Origin: Bradyrhizobium sp. Ash2021
GTDB taxonomy: Bacteria > Pseudomonadota > Alphaproteobacteria > Rhizobiales > Xanthobacteraceae
Direction: 5' to 3'
Assembly: GCF_031202265.1 (NCBI RefSeq)
Contig: NZ_CP100604.1
Span: 4,136,501-4,200,500 of the forward strand
Length of the DNA: 64,000 bases
Numbering within the stretch: position 1 is the first letter of the stretch; every line of letters begins with the position of its first letter. The notes beneath the pieces are model-generated. The model ran no database searches, was not told the origin of the DNA, and was given only the letters and a program-made list of their open reading frames with translations. The translations under genes and the position numbers were made by a program. Below, piece by piece: positions 53,818 to 62,199 of this stretch.

Positions 53818-54984
53818 ATGAAGTTGCGGTCGATCAAATGCATCACCTTCGCGGCTCTGGTCTGCGGCGCAGGGTTCAGCCCTTCAACCGGCGCCGGTGC
53901 CGCCGAGCCGATCCGCGTCGGCGCGGTGCTGCCGTTTTCCGGTGGCGTCGAGCTCTATGGTCAGCAGGCCAAGCTCGGGCTTGACCTCGCGGTCAAGGAC
54001 ATCAACGCGGCGGGCGGGATCCTCGGCAGGCCGGTCGAGGTGATCTATGCCGACGACAAGACCAGGCCGGCCTCCGCTGTGGCCGCCATGCATGCGTTGA
54101 TCGAACGCGACGGCGTTGTCGCGGTCGTCGGCCCCATCACCTCCCGTAACCTCAATGCGATCGTGCCGGTCGCGGAAAACCTGAAAACGCCGCTGCTCTA
54201 CGCCACCAACTATGAAAGCGGCAAATGCAGCCGATATGTTTTCGCGTTCGGCACGGTTCCGAACCAGGAACTGGGCCAATTGCTGCCCTACGTCAACAAG
54301 ACCATCGGCAACAGCTATTTCCTGCTGGGCGCCGACCGGGTCTGGCCGCACCAGATGTTCGATCTGGCGCAGCCGCTGATCGAGAAGCTTGGCGGCAAGG
54401 TCGTCGGTATCGAATATACCCTGGGGACCGAGACCGATTTCACGCCGCTGATCGCGCAGGTCGCGGCGTCCAAGGCAAAAGTGCTGCTGTTCGCGCTGAA
54501 GGGCGACGGCATGGATTTCATCCGGCAGGCGGATGACCGGGGATTGCTGAAGGACACGACGATCGCATTCCTGGGATTGTCGGAGGTTGATCTCGGCATT
54601 TTCCGCGGCAAAGGCCAGAACATGGTCACGGTGGTGCCGTCGGTGGCGACCAGCGACGAGCCTTCCGTCAAGGCGTTCGTCGCCAAGGCCCGCGCCGAGG
54701 CCGGCGCCGACGTCGCGGTGTCGAACTATGTTATGACGCACTACAACACGCTGATTGCGCTCAAGGCGGCGATCGAGAAGGCCGGCAAGGTCGACAAGGA
54801 GGCCATCGTCGACGCCATGGTAGGTCTCGTCGTTCCGTCGCCGACAGGGCCCGTGACCATCGGCCACGACCACCACGCGACCATGAACATGTTCATCGCC
54901 AAAACGAAAGGCAGCGACCTTGTCACCGTTCGCGCGCTGGGAGAGATTGCGCCGCAGCCGGGATGCAAACTGGCTGATCGCTAA
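53818..54984 (+). CDS. LivK-type branched-chain amino acid/amide ABC substrate-binding protein
   Basis: A 388-residue periplasmic binding protein. After a signal peptide (ITFAALVCGAGFSPSTGAGA) it reads EPIRVGAVLPFSGGVELYGQ and LAVKDINAAGGILGRPVEV, which are the type I binding-protein hallmarks, then VAVVGPITSRNLNAIVP. It would deliver an amide or amino acid to an ABC importer encoded elsewhere, since no permease is in the window. Its 3' end is partly duplicated at 55633-55771 and a 22-base piece at 59686-59707 (see findings). Confidence 0.88.
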   Translation: MKLRSIKCITFAALVCGAGFSPSTGAGAAEPIRVGAVLPFSGGVELYGQQAKLGLDLAVKDINAAGGILGRPVEVIYADDKTRPASAVAAMHALIERDGVVAVVGPITSRNLNAIVPVAENLKTPLLYATNYESGKCSRYVFAFGTVPNQELGQLLPYVNKTIGNSYFLLGADRVWPHQMFDLAQPLIEKLGGKVVGIEYTLGTETDFTPLIAQVAASKAKVLLFALKGDGMDFIRQADDRGLLKDTTIAFLGLSEVDLGIFRGKGQNMVTVVPSVATSDEPSVKAFVAKARAEAGADVAVSNYVMTHYNTLIALKAAIEKAGKVDKEAIVDAMVGLVVPSPTGPVTIGHDHHATMNMFIAKTKGSDLVTVRALGEIAPQPGCKLADR

Positions 54985-55019
54985 CCGCAGAGCGCTACAC
55001 GCACTGGGCAGGACTGTTG

Positions 55020-55619
55020 ATGGCACCCGTCAAAATCAATCCCGACAATATCCGCACGTTCAGCGACGCAGGGAGCTTCCATAAGTGGCTCGGCAAGCAC
55101 CACGACAGGGAAGGTGAGATCTGGATCAAGATCTACAAGGTGGATTCGGGGATCAAATCGATTACTCCGAAACAAGCCATCGACGTCATACTTTGCTGGG
55201 GATGGATCGATGGCCTCCGCAAGGGCTTCGACGACAAGAGCTTTCTCCAGCGCTACACGCCGCGCACCAGCAAAAGCATCTGGAGCCAGATCAACGTCGA
55301 TAACGTCGCCCGGCTAATCAAGGAAGGCCGGATGACTGAACACGGGTTAAAGGAGGTCGATCAGGCCAAGTCCGACGGGCGCTGGGCGCGCGCCTATAAG
55401 AGCGGCAAGGACATGAAAATCCCGGATGATCTGCAAGCCGCGATTGATGCCGAGCCCAAGGCAAAGGCAATGCTGGCGAAACTCAGTGCGCAGAACCGCT
55501 TCGCGCTGGCCTTTCGCACCCATAACATGAAGACCGAAGCCGGCCGGAAGAAGAAGATCGAGGCCTTTGTCGCGATGCTCAAGCGCGGCGAGACGATCTA
55601 CCCACAAGGCAAGAAATGA
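55020..55619 (+). CDS. YdeI/OmpD-associated family protein
   Basis: A 199-residue protein of the YdeI family: HDREGEIWIKIYKVDSGI, the conserved VILCWGWIDGLRKGFDDKSF, the triad RYTPRTSKSIWSQIN and a C-terminal ARRK-like run (TEAGRKKKIEAFVAML). Family members bind metals or small molecules; no enzyme activity is established. The ATG at 55020 is preceded by a TTG. It is wedged between livK and a duplicated piece of livK, so it may have arrived with a recombination event. Confidence 0.85.
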   Translation: MAPVKINPDNIRTFSDAGSFHKWLGKHHDREGEIWIKIYKVDSGIKSITPKQAIDVILCWGWIDGLRKGFDDKSFLQRYTPRTSKSIWSQINVDNVARLIKEGRMTEHGLKEVDQAKSDGRWARAYKSGKDMKIPDDLQAAIDAEPKAKAMLAKLSAQNRFALAFRTHNMKTEAGRKKKIEAFVAMLKRGETIYPQGKK

Positions 55620-55632
55620 CCCTCGCGATCAC

Positions 55633-55771
55633 CGCCTGGGCCCGGTCACTTGCTCGTGGACTACCGCGCGACGATAATGTTCATCGCCAGGACCAAAGGC
55701 CGCGATCTTGTCACCGTCCGCGCGCTGGAAGAGATTGCGCCGCAGCCGGGATGCAAACTGGCTGGTCGCTA
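55633..55771 (+). pseudogene. 3' fragment of a second LivK-type gene
   Basis: This stretch encodes MFIARTKGRDLVTVRALEE and IAPQPGCKLAGR with stop TAA (55769-55771). It differs only slightly from the last 35 residues of the binding protein ending at 54984 (MFIAKTKGSDLVTVRALGE and IAPQPGCKLADR). The DNA match begins around 55633 and includes a shared core GCGCCGCAGCCGGGATGCAA. No upstream coding part exists, so this is a remnant or partial duplication. Confidence 0.8.
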
Positions 55772-55883
55772 AGTGCCGGAGCCGTCGCCTCGCAAAAAAA
55801 ATCGACCGCACCCCCGTCAGCCTGTCGGTTCCGGCCGGTCTCGTTCGTCTACCATCCAGAGGGAGCTGCACTGGAGACCACGA

Positions 55884-57104
55884 ATGACCAATTCTCGCTA
55901 TCGCTGGGTGATTGTTGCGGCCGGGGGCTTGCTCGGCTGTGTCGCGATCGGCGGCATGTTTTCGCTGCCGGTTTTCCTGCAACCGATCGCGCGGGATACC
56001 GGCTGGTCGGTCACCGGCGTGTCCAGCGCGATGACGATCGGCTTTCTCGCGATGGCCTGCACCAGCATGGCCTGGGGCACCTTGTCCGACCGGGTGGGGC
56101 CGCTGCCGGTGGTGCTGACCGGGTCGATCGTGCTGGCGGCAAGCCTGGCGCTGGCCAGCCGGGCGACCTCGCTCCTGTCGTTCCAAATCATGTTCGGACT
56201 GATGGTCGGCGGCTCGATCTCCGCGATCTTCGCCCCGATGATGGCAACGGTCACCGGCTGGTTCGACACCCATCGCAGCCTCGCGGTCTCGCTGGTGTCG
56301 GCCGGCATGGGCATGGCGCCGATGACGATGTCGCCGCTGGCGGCCTGGCTGGTCTCGAACCACGACTGGCGAACCTCGATGCAGATCGTGGCCGCGGTCG
56401 TTGCCTGCATCATGATCCCGGTCTCGCTCTTGGTTCGCCGCGCGCCGGCGCTGGAAGCGGCGCATTCCGCCCCGGCCGGCGCTAGCGCGTCGCAATCCGA
56501 GATGTCGCTTGGGCAAGCGTTGCGCTCGCCGCAGTTCATCGTGTTGCTGCTGACGAACTTCTTCTGTTGCGCCACGCATTCGGGCCCGATCATCCATACC
56601 GTGAGCTATGCGGTCAGCTGCGGCATCCCCCTGATTTCAGCCGTTACGATCTACAGCGTGGAGGGATTGGCGGGGATGGGCGGCCGTATCGCGTTCGGCC
56701 TGCTCGGCGACCGCTTTGGCGCCAAACGCGTGCTTGTTCTTGGACTGCTCGCCCAGGCGTTCGGCGCGCTCGGCTACGTCTTCGTGCGCGAGCTTGCCGC
56801 GTTCTACGCCGTCGCTGCGATCTTTGGCTTCATCTACGCCGGCACCATGCCGCTCTATTCGGTGCTGGCGCGCGAAAATTTTCCGCTGCGAATGATGGGT
56901 ACGGTGATCGGCGGCACCGCCATGGCCGGCAGCCTCGGCATGGCGACGGGACCGCTGGCCGGAGGTTTGATCTACGACACCTTTGCCAGCTATGCTTGGC
57001 TCTATATCGGCTCCTGGGCGTTCGGCCTCGGCGCCTTCGTGATCGCATTGACCTTCAGGCCGTTCCCGGCGGCGAAAGCCGAGCCCGAGCCGGTGCCGGC
57101 GTGA
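55884..57104 (+). CDS. MFS transporter (OFA/monocarboxylate-like group)
   Basis: A 406-residue inner-membrane transporter with 12 predicted spans. WVIVAAGGLLGCVAIGGMFS and the motif GTLSDRVGPLPVVL (loop 2-3) with RIAFGLLGDRFGAKRVLVLG (loop 8-9) are typical of the oxalate/formate and monocarboxylate-type MFS groups. Substrate unknown. The ATG at 55884 begins the first membrane span; the upstream frame to 55773 continues from the LivK remnant and is not needed. Confidence 0.85.
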   Translation: MTNSRYRWVIVAAGGLLGCVAIGGMFSLPVFLQPIARDTGWSVTGVSSAMTIGFLAMACTSMAWGTLSDRVGPLPVVLTGSIVLAASLALASRATSLLSFQIMFGLMVGGSISAIFAPMMATVTGWFDTHRSLAVSLVSAGMGMAPMTMSPLAAWLVSNHDWRTSMQIVAAVVACIMIPVSLLVRRAPALEAAHSAPAGASASQSEMSLGQALRSPQFIVLLLTNFFCCATHSGPIIHTVSYAVSCGIPLISAVTIYSVEGLAGMGGRIAFGLLGDRFGAKRVLVLGLLAQAFGALGYVFVRELAAFYAVAAIFGFIYAGTMPLYSVLARENFPLRMMGTVIGGTAMAGSLGMATGPLAGGLIYDTFASYAWLYIGSWAFGLGAFVIALTFRPFPAAKAEPEPVPA

Positions 57105-57140
57105 AGTTCACGCTGGACGGCTGCGCGTTGATCGGATGGG

Positions 57141-57290
57141 TCAGTCACAGGCCGCGTGCGGGATCATCCAGGTCGAAAACGTCTGCCAGACGCCATCGCC
57201 GAGGTGGCGCTGATAGGCGACGAAGTCGGCATCGTCGCCGTGCACGAGTTCATAGCGATGGTATCCGGACTTTTCGGTTGGCTTGGTCAT
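57141..57290 (-). CDS. Small 49-residue hypothetical protein
   Basis: ATG at 57290 to TGA at 57141, with GGAGAAG upstream of the start (57294-57300 on the opposite strand). The peptide is soluble and acidic-aromatic, for example SGYHRYELVHGDDADFVAYQ and VWQTFSTWMIP. A clear ribosome binding site and ordered sequence support it. No family recognised. It is convergent with the MFS gene. Confidence 0.5.
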   Translation of the reverse strand: MTKPTEKSGYHRYELVHGDDADFVAYQRHLGDGVWQTFSTWMIPHAACD

Positions 57291-57411
57291 TGGACTTCTC
57301 CTTAACAGGAACTGCTACCGAGCTAGTCGCTACGCCGCGCCGATCAATGGAATGACAATAATCACATCTTCAACTTGTCGAGAGCCGAATTGGCCACGGC
57401 GTTGTTTTTCA

Positions 57412-57504
57412 TCAAAACAGCAGCGATGGGCTGAATTGCGCTATGGCAAGAAGCACGACGATCAACAGCACACCCAATATGAGGAGCTTTCGCGTTGTCA
57501 TCAT
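57412..57504 (-). CDS. 30-residue single-span membrane peptide
   Basis: ATG at 57504 to TGA at 57412. The peptide is MMTTRKLLILGVLLIVVLL followed by AIAQFSPSLLF, a positively charged start and one hydrophobic span of about 19 residues. It is too short for routine annotation but has the shape of a real small membrane protein. It lies just after the secreted cupin gene on the same strand. Moderate support only. Confidence 0.35.
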   Translation of the reverse strand: MMTTRKLLILGVLLIVVLLAIAQFSPSLLF

Positions 57505-57535
57505 CCTGGACCCCTGTTACTTCCTGAAGCAGCCG

Positions 57536-57937
57536 TCACTTCACCAGTGTGAGCAGCGGCTTGCCTTTCTCGACGATGTAGGTCGCCAGCTCACTGCCGG
57601 TGCCGCTGCTGACGTTCTTCGCCGAGTGGACCGTTCCGGCGGGAATGAAGAGGACGTCGCCGGGCTTCAGCGTCACCGGCGGCTTGTCCTCGATCTGATA
57701 CTCAAGCGTGCCTTCGAGGACATAGATGATCTCTTCGCCCGGATGCGTATGCTTGCCGAACGCCACGCCGGACGCAAGATCGACGCGCACCTGGACGGCC
57801 TCGCGTCCGGGGGCACTGAGATCGTGCCGCTGTAGGTCGGTACGCTTGACGCCCGGCTGCTGCGCCTGCGCCGGGGGCAGCGTCAGACCGCTTGCGACAA
57901 TCATCGCCGCCAAAGCCATGCTTCGAATCGTCCTCAT
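57536..57937 (-). CDS. Secreted cupin-domain protein
   Basis: A 133-residue protein with a signal peptide (SMALAAMIVASGLTLPPAQA) and a single cupin: KHTHPGEEIIYVLEG then PGDVLFIPAGTVHSAKN, giving the His-His-Glu-His metal site. Periplasmic small cupins are common oxygenase or epimerase-like scaffolds; a specific function is not clear. It follows the VOC gene in the same direction, with 60 bases between them, so co-transcription is possible. Confidence 0.87.
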   Translation of the reverse strand: MRTIRSMALAAMIVASGLTLPPAQAQQPGVKRTDLQRHDLSAPGREAVQVRVDLASGVAFGKHTHPGEEIIYVLEGTLEYQIEDKPPVTLKPGDVLFIPAGTVHSAKNVSSGTGSELATYIVEKGKPLLTLVK

Positions 57938-57997
57938 GTGAACCTCCTGTTGTCTTTCAGATATGCGTCCGTGAATTCGCGACGAACCAGCCGCTGC

Positions 57998-58669
57998 TCA
58001 AACTGGCAGCGGCTCGCCGGCCTGCTCGCGGGCGATGTAGTCGGCGTACCAGTCCGGCCAGTTCGCATCGTGCTGGCCGCCGTTCCGCTTCTCGTGCTCG
58101 CCATGCGCCGCCGCCGCACGCCGGAGCGCGGCGGCAAGATCAGCCGACGAGGCGAAACTCGCGCCGTGCGCATCGACGCGTCCGGGCAATCGCGTAGTGA
58201 TTTCCTGGAGCAGCCAGCCATTGCCGTCGGGATCCCTGAACGAGGCGTAGGAGCGGTAGCTGCCACGGTGAGGATCCAGGCCGCTGACCCGGTGTCGCCC
58301 CGACAGATAGGGCTCGTCGGTGCCGGTGTGTTTGTCGCCGACGGGGTGGAAGATTTCACCGACGTCAGCACCGCTGCTGCGCAGTTGGTTGCGGGCGGCC
58401 TCGATGTCGGAGACGATCAGATAGAGTCCCTGGGCAGAGCCGGGGGCTGCCGCAGTGACGTTCTTGCCGAAGATGACGGAGGCCGGCGAGCCCGGCGGCG
58501 TGAACTGGATCACGCGCCAATCGTCGCCGGCGGCGAAGTCGGCGTCGAGCCGCCAGCCGAGGCGGGTGTAGAACGCCTTGGCGCGATCGACGTCGGAAAC
58601 CGGGATGACGGCGATCTCGAACTTCAGGTCGACCGTCGGTGCTTTAGGGGCCTTGGTTGCATTGGTCAT
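57998..58669 (-). CDS. VOC (glyoxalase/bleomycin-resistance) family protein
   Basis: A 223-residue protein with one VOC domain: EIAVIPVSDVDRAKAFYTRL, LGWRLDADF and the later half GSYRSYASFRDPDGNGWLLQE. A C-terminal extension of about 75 residues (GRVDAHGASFASSADLAAAL, then NWPDWYADYIAREQAG) is longer than plain glyoxalases. AAGGAGAG precedes the ATG at 58669; the frame from 58852 is not required. Function unassigned. Same direction as the secreted cupin gene. Confidence 0.85.
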   Translation of the reverse strand: MTNATKAPKAPTVDLKFEIAVIPVSDVDRAKAFYTRLGWRLDADFAAGDDWRVIQFTPPGSPASVIFGKNVTAAAPGSAQGLYLIVSDIEAARNQLRSSGADVGEIFHPVGDKHTGTDEPYLSGRHRVSGLDPHRGSYRSYASFRDPDGNGWLLQEITTRLPGRVDAHGASFASSADLAAALRRAAAAHGEHEKRNGGQHDANWPDWYADYIAREQAGEPLPV

Positions 58670-58739
58670 CGTTCTCTCCTTGATGCCTGGGGGGACGACG
58701 CACGCAGCGTGCGCCGCATTGGCTGAAACGAGCGGGAGT

Positions 58740-58985
58740 TCAGTCGTTCCGATGCCTGTTATGCCCTGACATCCGCGCGAAGCTTGAGATATTGCCCGTT
58801 GCAGCCGTCGGCAACTCCGCGGCCAGCCTCGCCGCCGGGGTAGGTGCGCCACCGTTCAGAACATCCAGATCGGGATGATAGAACGCGAACGCACCCGGCT
58901 CCTGAATGGCGGCCTGAGCGAATACCGGTGTTGCCGTGAGGGCCGACAGCACCGCGGCTGCCGCGATTGTCTTGAGTGACGTCAT
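58740..58985 (-). CDS. Small secreted hypothetical protein, divergent from MarR gene
   Basis: An 81-residue protein with a signal peptide (MTSLKTIAAAAVLSALTATP, ending FAQA) and a mature chain AIQEPGAFAFYHPDLDVLNG. I recall the family as a common small exported protein of Bradyrhizobium. The C-terminal tail is basic (GHNRHRND). It starts 148 bases from the MarR/OhrR gene, and the gap carries two direct repeats that may be the binding sites of that regulator. Confidence 0.7.
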   Translation of the reverse strand: MTSLKTIAAAAVLSALTATPVFAQAAIQEPGAFAFYHPDLDVLNGGAPTPAARLAAELPTAATGNISSFARMSGHNRHRND

Positions 58986-59017
58986 AATGTGCTCCTTCGA
59001 TTTATATCGTGTACGAG

Positions 59018-59085
59018 TTAATCGGATGCGTGATATAAAAGTTAAGCCGTGTCCGATGTCAACCCTTCCGATTTAATCGGATGCG
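59018..59085. promoter_or_regulatory. Twin direct repeats TTAATCGGATGCG, candidate MarR operators
   Basis: TTAATCGGATGCG occurs at 59018-59030 and 59073-59085, each followed by GATATA (with one extra T in the first). The second also sits in the near-palindrome CCGATTTAATCGG. They flank the divergent promoters of the secreted protein and the MarR-type gene, which is the common place for autoregulatory MarR operators. Assignment by position only. Confidence 0.5.
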
Positions 59086-59133
59086 ATATATATAGGTGCG
59101 AGGCTTCACATGTTCGTGTCGGAAGGGTGCCCC

Positions 59134-59673
59134 ATGACGCTGAAAGACGGTTCCAAGGCCAATCCCAAGGATAATCCCATGGACAATCCCAAGGCCAATT
59201 CCAAAGACCATTCAAAAGCGAAGCAGAAACCGGCCGCGGGCGACCGGCGCCTATCCGATTTCCTGTGCTTTGCGATCTATTCGGCCAACCTCGCCTACGG
59301 GCGGGCCTACAAGCAGGGCCTCGATGAACTCGGGCTTACCTACCCGCAATGGATCGCGATCGTGGCGTTGGGGGAGGAGGACGGCCAGACCGTGAGCGAT
59401 CTCGGCGACAAGATGTTCCTCGAATCCAACACCCTAACGCCGGTCCTGAAAAAGCTTGAAGCGATGGGGTATCTGCGCCGGCAGCGCGATCCCGCAGACG
59501 AGCGGCAGGTGCGCGTCAGCCTCACCGACGCCGGCCGAAGGCTGCGCGAGATGGGCATGCACACGAAGCTGGTGAAGTCGAGCGGGCTCAAGCCGGACGA
59601 ATTCGCGCGGCTGCAGAAAAGCATCGTTACACTCCGCGACACTCTGATCAAGGCGACGGCGGAGGAGGAATGA
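59134..59673 (+). CDS. OhrR-like MarR family transcriptional regulator
   Basis: A 179-residue MarR-type regulator. After a low-complexity N terminus rich in Lys, Asn, Pro and Asp (NPKDNPMDNPKANSKDHSKA) the motif DFLCFAIYSANLAYGR places a cysteine where OhrR proteins have their peroxide-sensing residue. The winged helix reads TVSDLGDKMFLESNTLTPVLKKLEAMG. OhrR repressors respond to organic hydroperoxides, so this may too, though no ohr gene is visible here. GGAAGGG supports ATG 59134; ATG 59110 in the same frame remains possible. Confidence 0.82.
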   Translation: MTLKDGSKANPKDNPMDNPKANSKDHSKAKQKPAAGDRRLSDFLCFAIYSANLAYGRAYKQGLDELGLTYPQWIAIVALGEEDGQTVSDLGDKMFLESNTLTPVLKKLEAMGYLRRQRDPADERQVRVSLTDAGRRLREMGMHTKLVKSSGLKPDEFARLQKSIVTLRDTLIKATAEEE

Positions 59674-59739
59674 GCGACAGACAAAGTCGACAAGGAGGCC
59701 ATCGTCGGCCTCGCGAGCGAGCCGGAACACTAAAATGCG

Positions 59740-60192
59740 TCAGGCTACCTTGCGGTTGGGGTCGGGACCGGGATCGCCGCCGGAGGCGGCTTGAGCCAGC
59801 CTTGCGAAATAGTGGGTCCAGCCCTTGTCATGGTTGGCGCAGCTCGCAGCGTCCGGCAGGCCGCTATGGGTCATGCGCAACAGCGTCCCGTTCGCCTCAT
59901 GATCGATCAGGTCGATCTCGATCAGGCTCGAGCCCGGCGGTACATTTTTGTCGCGCTCGTCCCAGCCGAAGCTATAGGCGAGGCGGTGGACCGGAATAAC
60001 CTCGGTGAACCTGCCGCGGGCGACGTCCTTGCCGGTAACGTTGACGAGGTAAAGGCCGCCGGGATGCGGTTCCATCGTCGCCTCCGTGCCCATCCATCGC
60101 AGGATTTTCTGGGGATCGGTGAGGAAAGCGAACACGGTCGCTGGCGGTGCCGCTATGTGGACCTCGCGCCGGACGATGAGCGGTTCGATCAT
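59740..60192 (-). CDS. SRPBCC/AHSA1-domain protein
   Basis: A 150-residue START-like protein with IVRREVHIAAPPATVFAFLT at the N terminus, PQKILRWMG and EVIPVHRLAYSFGW, and a C-terminal helix GWTHYFARLAQAA. AHSA1-type domains bind hydrophobic ligands; the pairing of such genes with ArsR regulators is common elsewhere but is absent here. The ATG at 60192 starts the domain; the frame to 60468 is non-coding. Divergent from the adenylate cyclase gene. Confidence 0.85.
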   Translation of the reverse strand: MIEPLIVRREVHIAAPPATVFAFLTDPQKILRWMGTEATMEPHPGGLYLVNVTGKDVARGRFTEVIPVHRLAYSFGWDERDKNVPPGSSLIEIDLIDHEANGTLLRMTHSGLPDAASCANHDKGWTHYFARLAQAASGGDPGPDPNRKVA

Positions 60193-60301
60193 CGGAAGCC
60201 TCCGTTGCTCCGTGCTGGATAAAAGCACATTCCTGCCTGCGAGCCCAGTTTGGTAACGATGCCATGGTGACAGGTCTCCGCCGCGGCCGCATTGTTCCCG
60301 C

Positions 60302-61384
60302 ATGAAGTTGCCCATCACCCTTGCGTGGCTGCTCGACGAGGCCAGCGCCGCTGATAGCGCTGACCATTTCCTGGCAGCGCTCGGCGCACGGCTGATCGCC
60401 GATGATTTGCCGCTCGCCGGCGGTGCATTGACGCTGGCGGCGCCGCATCCAATGATCGCGCGCCGCACCTGGCTATGGCGGGCGGAGACCGGCGTGGTGA
60501 TCGAGGCGCTGGGCTTCGAGGCTTTGGGCTCGGCCGGGTCCGGTCAGGACGATGTCGGCCGCGATTGGCTGACGCGGCTTGGCGGCGCGGTGGTGCAACA
60601 GGATGTCGCTGGTTCCGCGCCGGACGGAGCGGAGCTTGGTTGGTCGATCCTGCGGCCGCTCACCGGGCAGGAATCTGCGTTGTTGCACCAGGCGGCGCGT
60701 TTCGCCGCGGCACCGCTCGCCGTCCTGGCAACGCGGTCGACGCTCGCCGCGCTGCTCGAGGCTTATCTCGGCCGGCGCAGCGCGGCGCAGGTGCTGGCGG
60801 GACGGCTGCGGCGCCAAACCGGCGAGACCATCCGCGCGGTGCTGCTGTTTGGTGATCTGCGCGATTTCACGGCTCTGTCCGAGACGATGGCGCCGGAGGC
60901 GGTGGTCACAGCGCTTGACGCCTGGTTCGACCGCATCGCCGGCGCCGTTCACGCGTTCGGTGGCGAGGTGCTGAAATTCATCGGAGACGGGGTGCTTGCG
61001 ATTTTTCCGATCGGCGAGCGATCGCCTGCCGCCGCCTGCGACGCTGCGCTCAGCGCCGTCGGTGCGGCCCGGGCCGGCATGACCCATCTCGACAAGGCAC
61101 GCCAAAAGCAAGGACTGCCGCCGCTGCCCTTCGGCGCAGCGTTGCACCTCGGCGAGATGCTGTGGGGCAACATCGGCACCGCCGACCGGCTGGATTTCAC
61201 CGCGATCGGCCCGGCCGTCAATCTTGTCAGCCGACTCGAAGGACTATGCCGGCCGCTTGGCCGCAGCGTGCTGATCTCGGGCGCGATCGCAGCCGAGACG
61301 AACATGAAGCTGATCTCGCTAGGCGAGCACGATTTGCGCGGCATCGCCACGCCTTGTGCGGTCTTCACGCTGCCGGAGGATTAA
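60302..61384 (+). CDS. Class III adenylate/guanylate cyclase
   Basis: A 360-residue protein with a C-terminal cyclase catalytic domain from about residue 175. LLFGDLRDFTALSE holds the metal-binding Asp185, and LKFIGDGVLAIFP holds Asp229; the Lys in LKF and the Asp in RLDFTAIG at the base-selecting positions favour ATP. DFTAIGPAVNLVSRLEG has the transition-state Asn. The N-terminal 170 residues are helical and unassigned, perhaps sensory. Soluble, with no membrane span. It would make cyclic AMP. Confidence 0.85.
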   Translation: MKLPITLAWLLDEASAADSADHFLAALGARLIADDLPLAGGALTLAAPHPMIARRTWLWRAETGVVIEALGFEALGSAGSGQDDVGRDWLTRLGGAVVQQDVAGSAPDGAELGWSILRPLTGQESALLHQAARFAAAPLAVLATRSTLAALLEAYLGRRSAAQVLAGRLRRQTGETIRAVLLFGDLRDFTALSETMAPEAVVTALDAWFDRIAGAVHAFGGEVLKFIGDGVLAIFPIGERSPAAACDAALSAVGAARAGMTHLDKARQKQGLPPLPFGAALHLGEMLWGNIGTADRLDFTAIGPAVNLVSRLEGLCRPLGRSVLISGAIAAETNMKLISLGEHDLRGIATPCAVFTLPED

Positions 61385-61613
61385 AAACTGAGGATGGGTG
61401 AGGGCGCATCGCGCCGCGCGCATGCGGACTTGCATCCATCGCTGTCTGAATGTTCCCACCAAAGCCGTCACACCGTCGTGATCGTTAGCCTTGAGAATGG
61501 GCAGAACCGCACAAACATTCTTTAGTAGAGATACCGTGACATGCGCCGCTATAGTTGCGATACCGAATATCCTTCGGTAAAGTTTCAGAACGACAACTTC
61601 CATGAGGCCAGAG

Positions 61614-62186
61614 ATGGACGCACTCACGATTTTTATCATTCGTCACGGTGAAAAGCCCGGTGAGACCTGGCCGGGGCCGGGCTTTATGGATAATGGCGTT
61701 TCGGACACGGAGTCGCTGGTGATCCGGGGATGGCAACGCTCCGGCGCCTGGGCAGCCTTGTTTGGCGCCGGGCTTTCCGACAAGGACTATCCTGCCCCGC
61801 AGGTGATCTACGCCGCCACGCCCGGAGCGGACAACGACCCGAACAAGGGGCCGAGCCGTCGTCCCGCCGAAACCATTTCGGCGCTGGCGGCCCGACTCAA
61901 GCTGACGCCCAAGGAAGGCTTCGGCAAGGGCGACGAAAAACACCTGGTGAACGCGCTGCTGCCGCTGAAAGGCGTCGCGCTGGTGTGCTGGGAGCACAAG
62001 GCGATCATCTCCGATATCCTGCCGCGGATTCCGGTCAGCAAAGGCAAGCTGCCGACCAAATGGGATGGCGATCGCTATGACGTCGTGCTCCGCTTCGACC
62101 GTGCCAAGGGCGACGACAAGTTTGCGTTCAAGCCGCTGTATCCTTGCCTGCTCTCGGGGGATTCGGACAAGCCGGTGGATAGTTGA
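61614..62186 (+). CDS. Histidine phosphatase superfamily protein
   Basis: A 190-residue protein beginning with FIIRHGEKPGETWPGPG; RHGE is the phosphohistidine motif of the phosphoglycerate-mutase-like superfamily. Later VALVCWEHKAIISDILP carries the second His in a CWEH block. The rest is diverged, so the substrate is unclear. GAGG at 61604-61607 sets the ATG at 61614. Single gene with a 227-base non-coding gap upstream in which I see only A+T-rich stretches. Confidence 0.7.
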   Translation: MDALTIFIIRHGEKPGETWPGPGFMDNGVSDTESLVIRGWQRSGAWAALFGAGLSDKDYPAPQVIYAATPGADNDPNKGPSRRPAETISALAARLKLTPKEGFGKGDEKHLVNALLPLKGVALVCWEHKAIISDILPRIPVSKGKLPTKWDGDRYDVVLRFDRAKGDDKFAFKPLYPCLLSGDSDKPVDS

Positions 62187-62199
62187 GCCGGCAGGCCGC

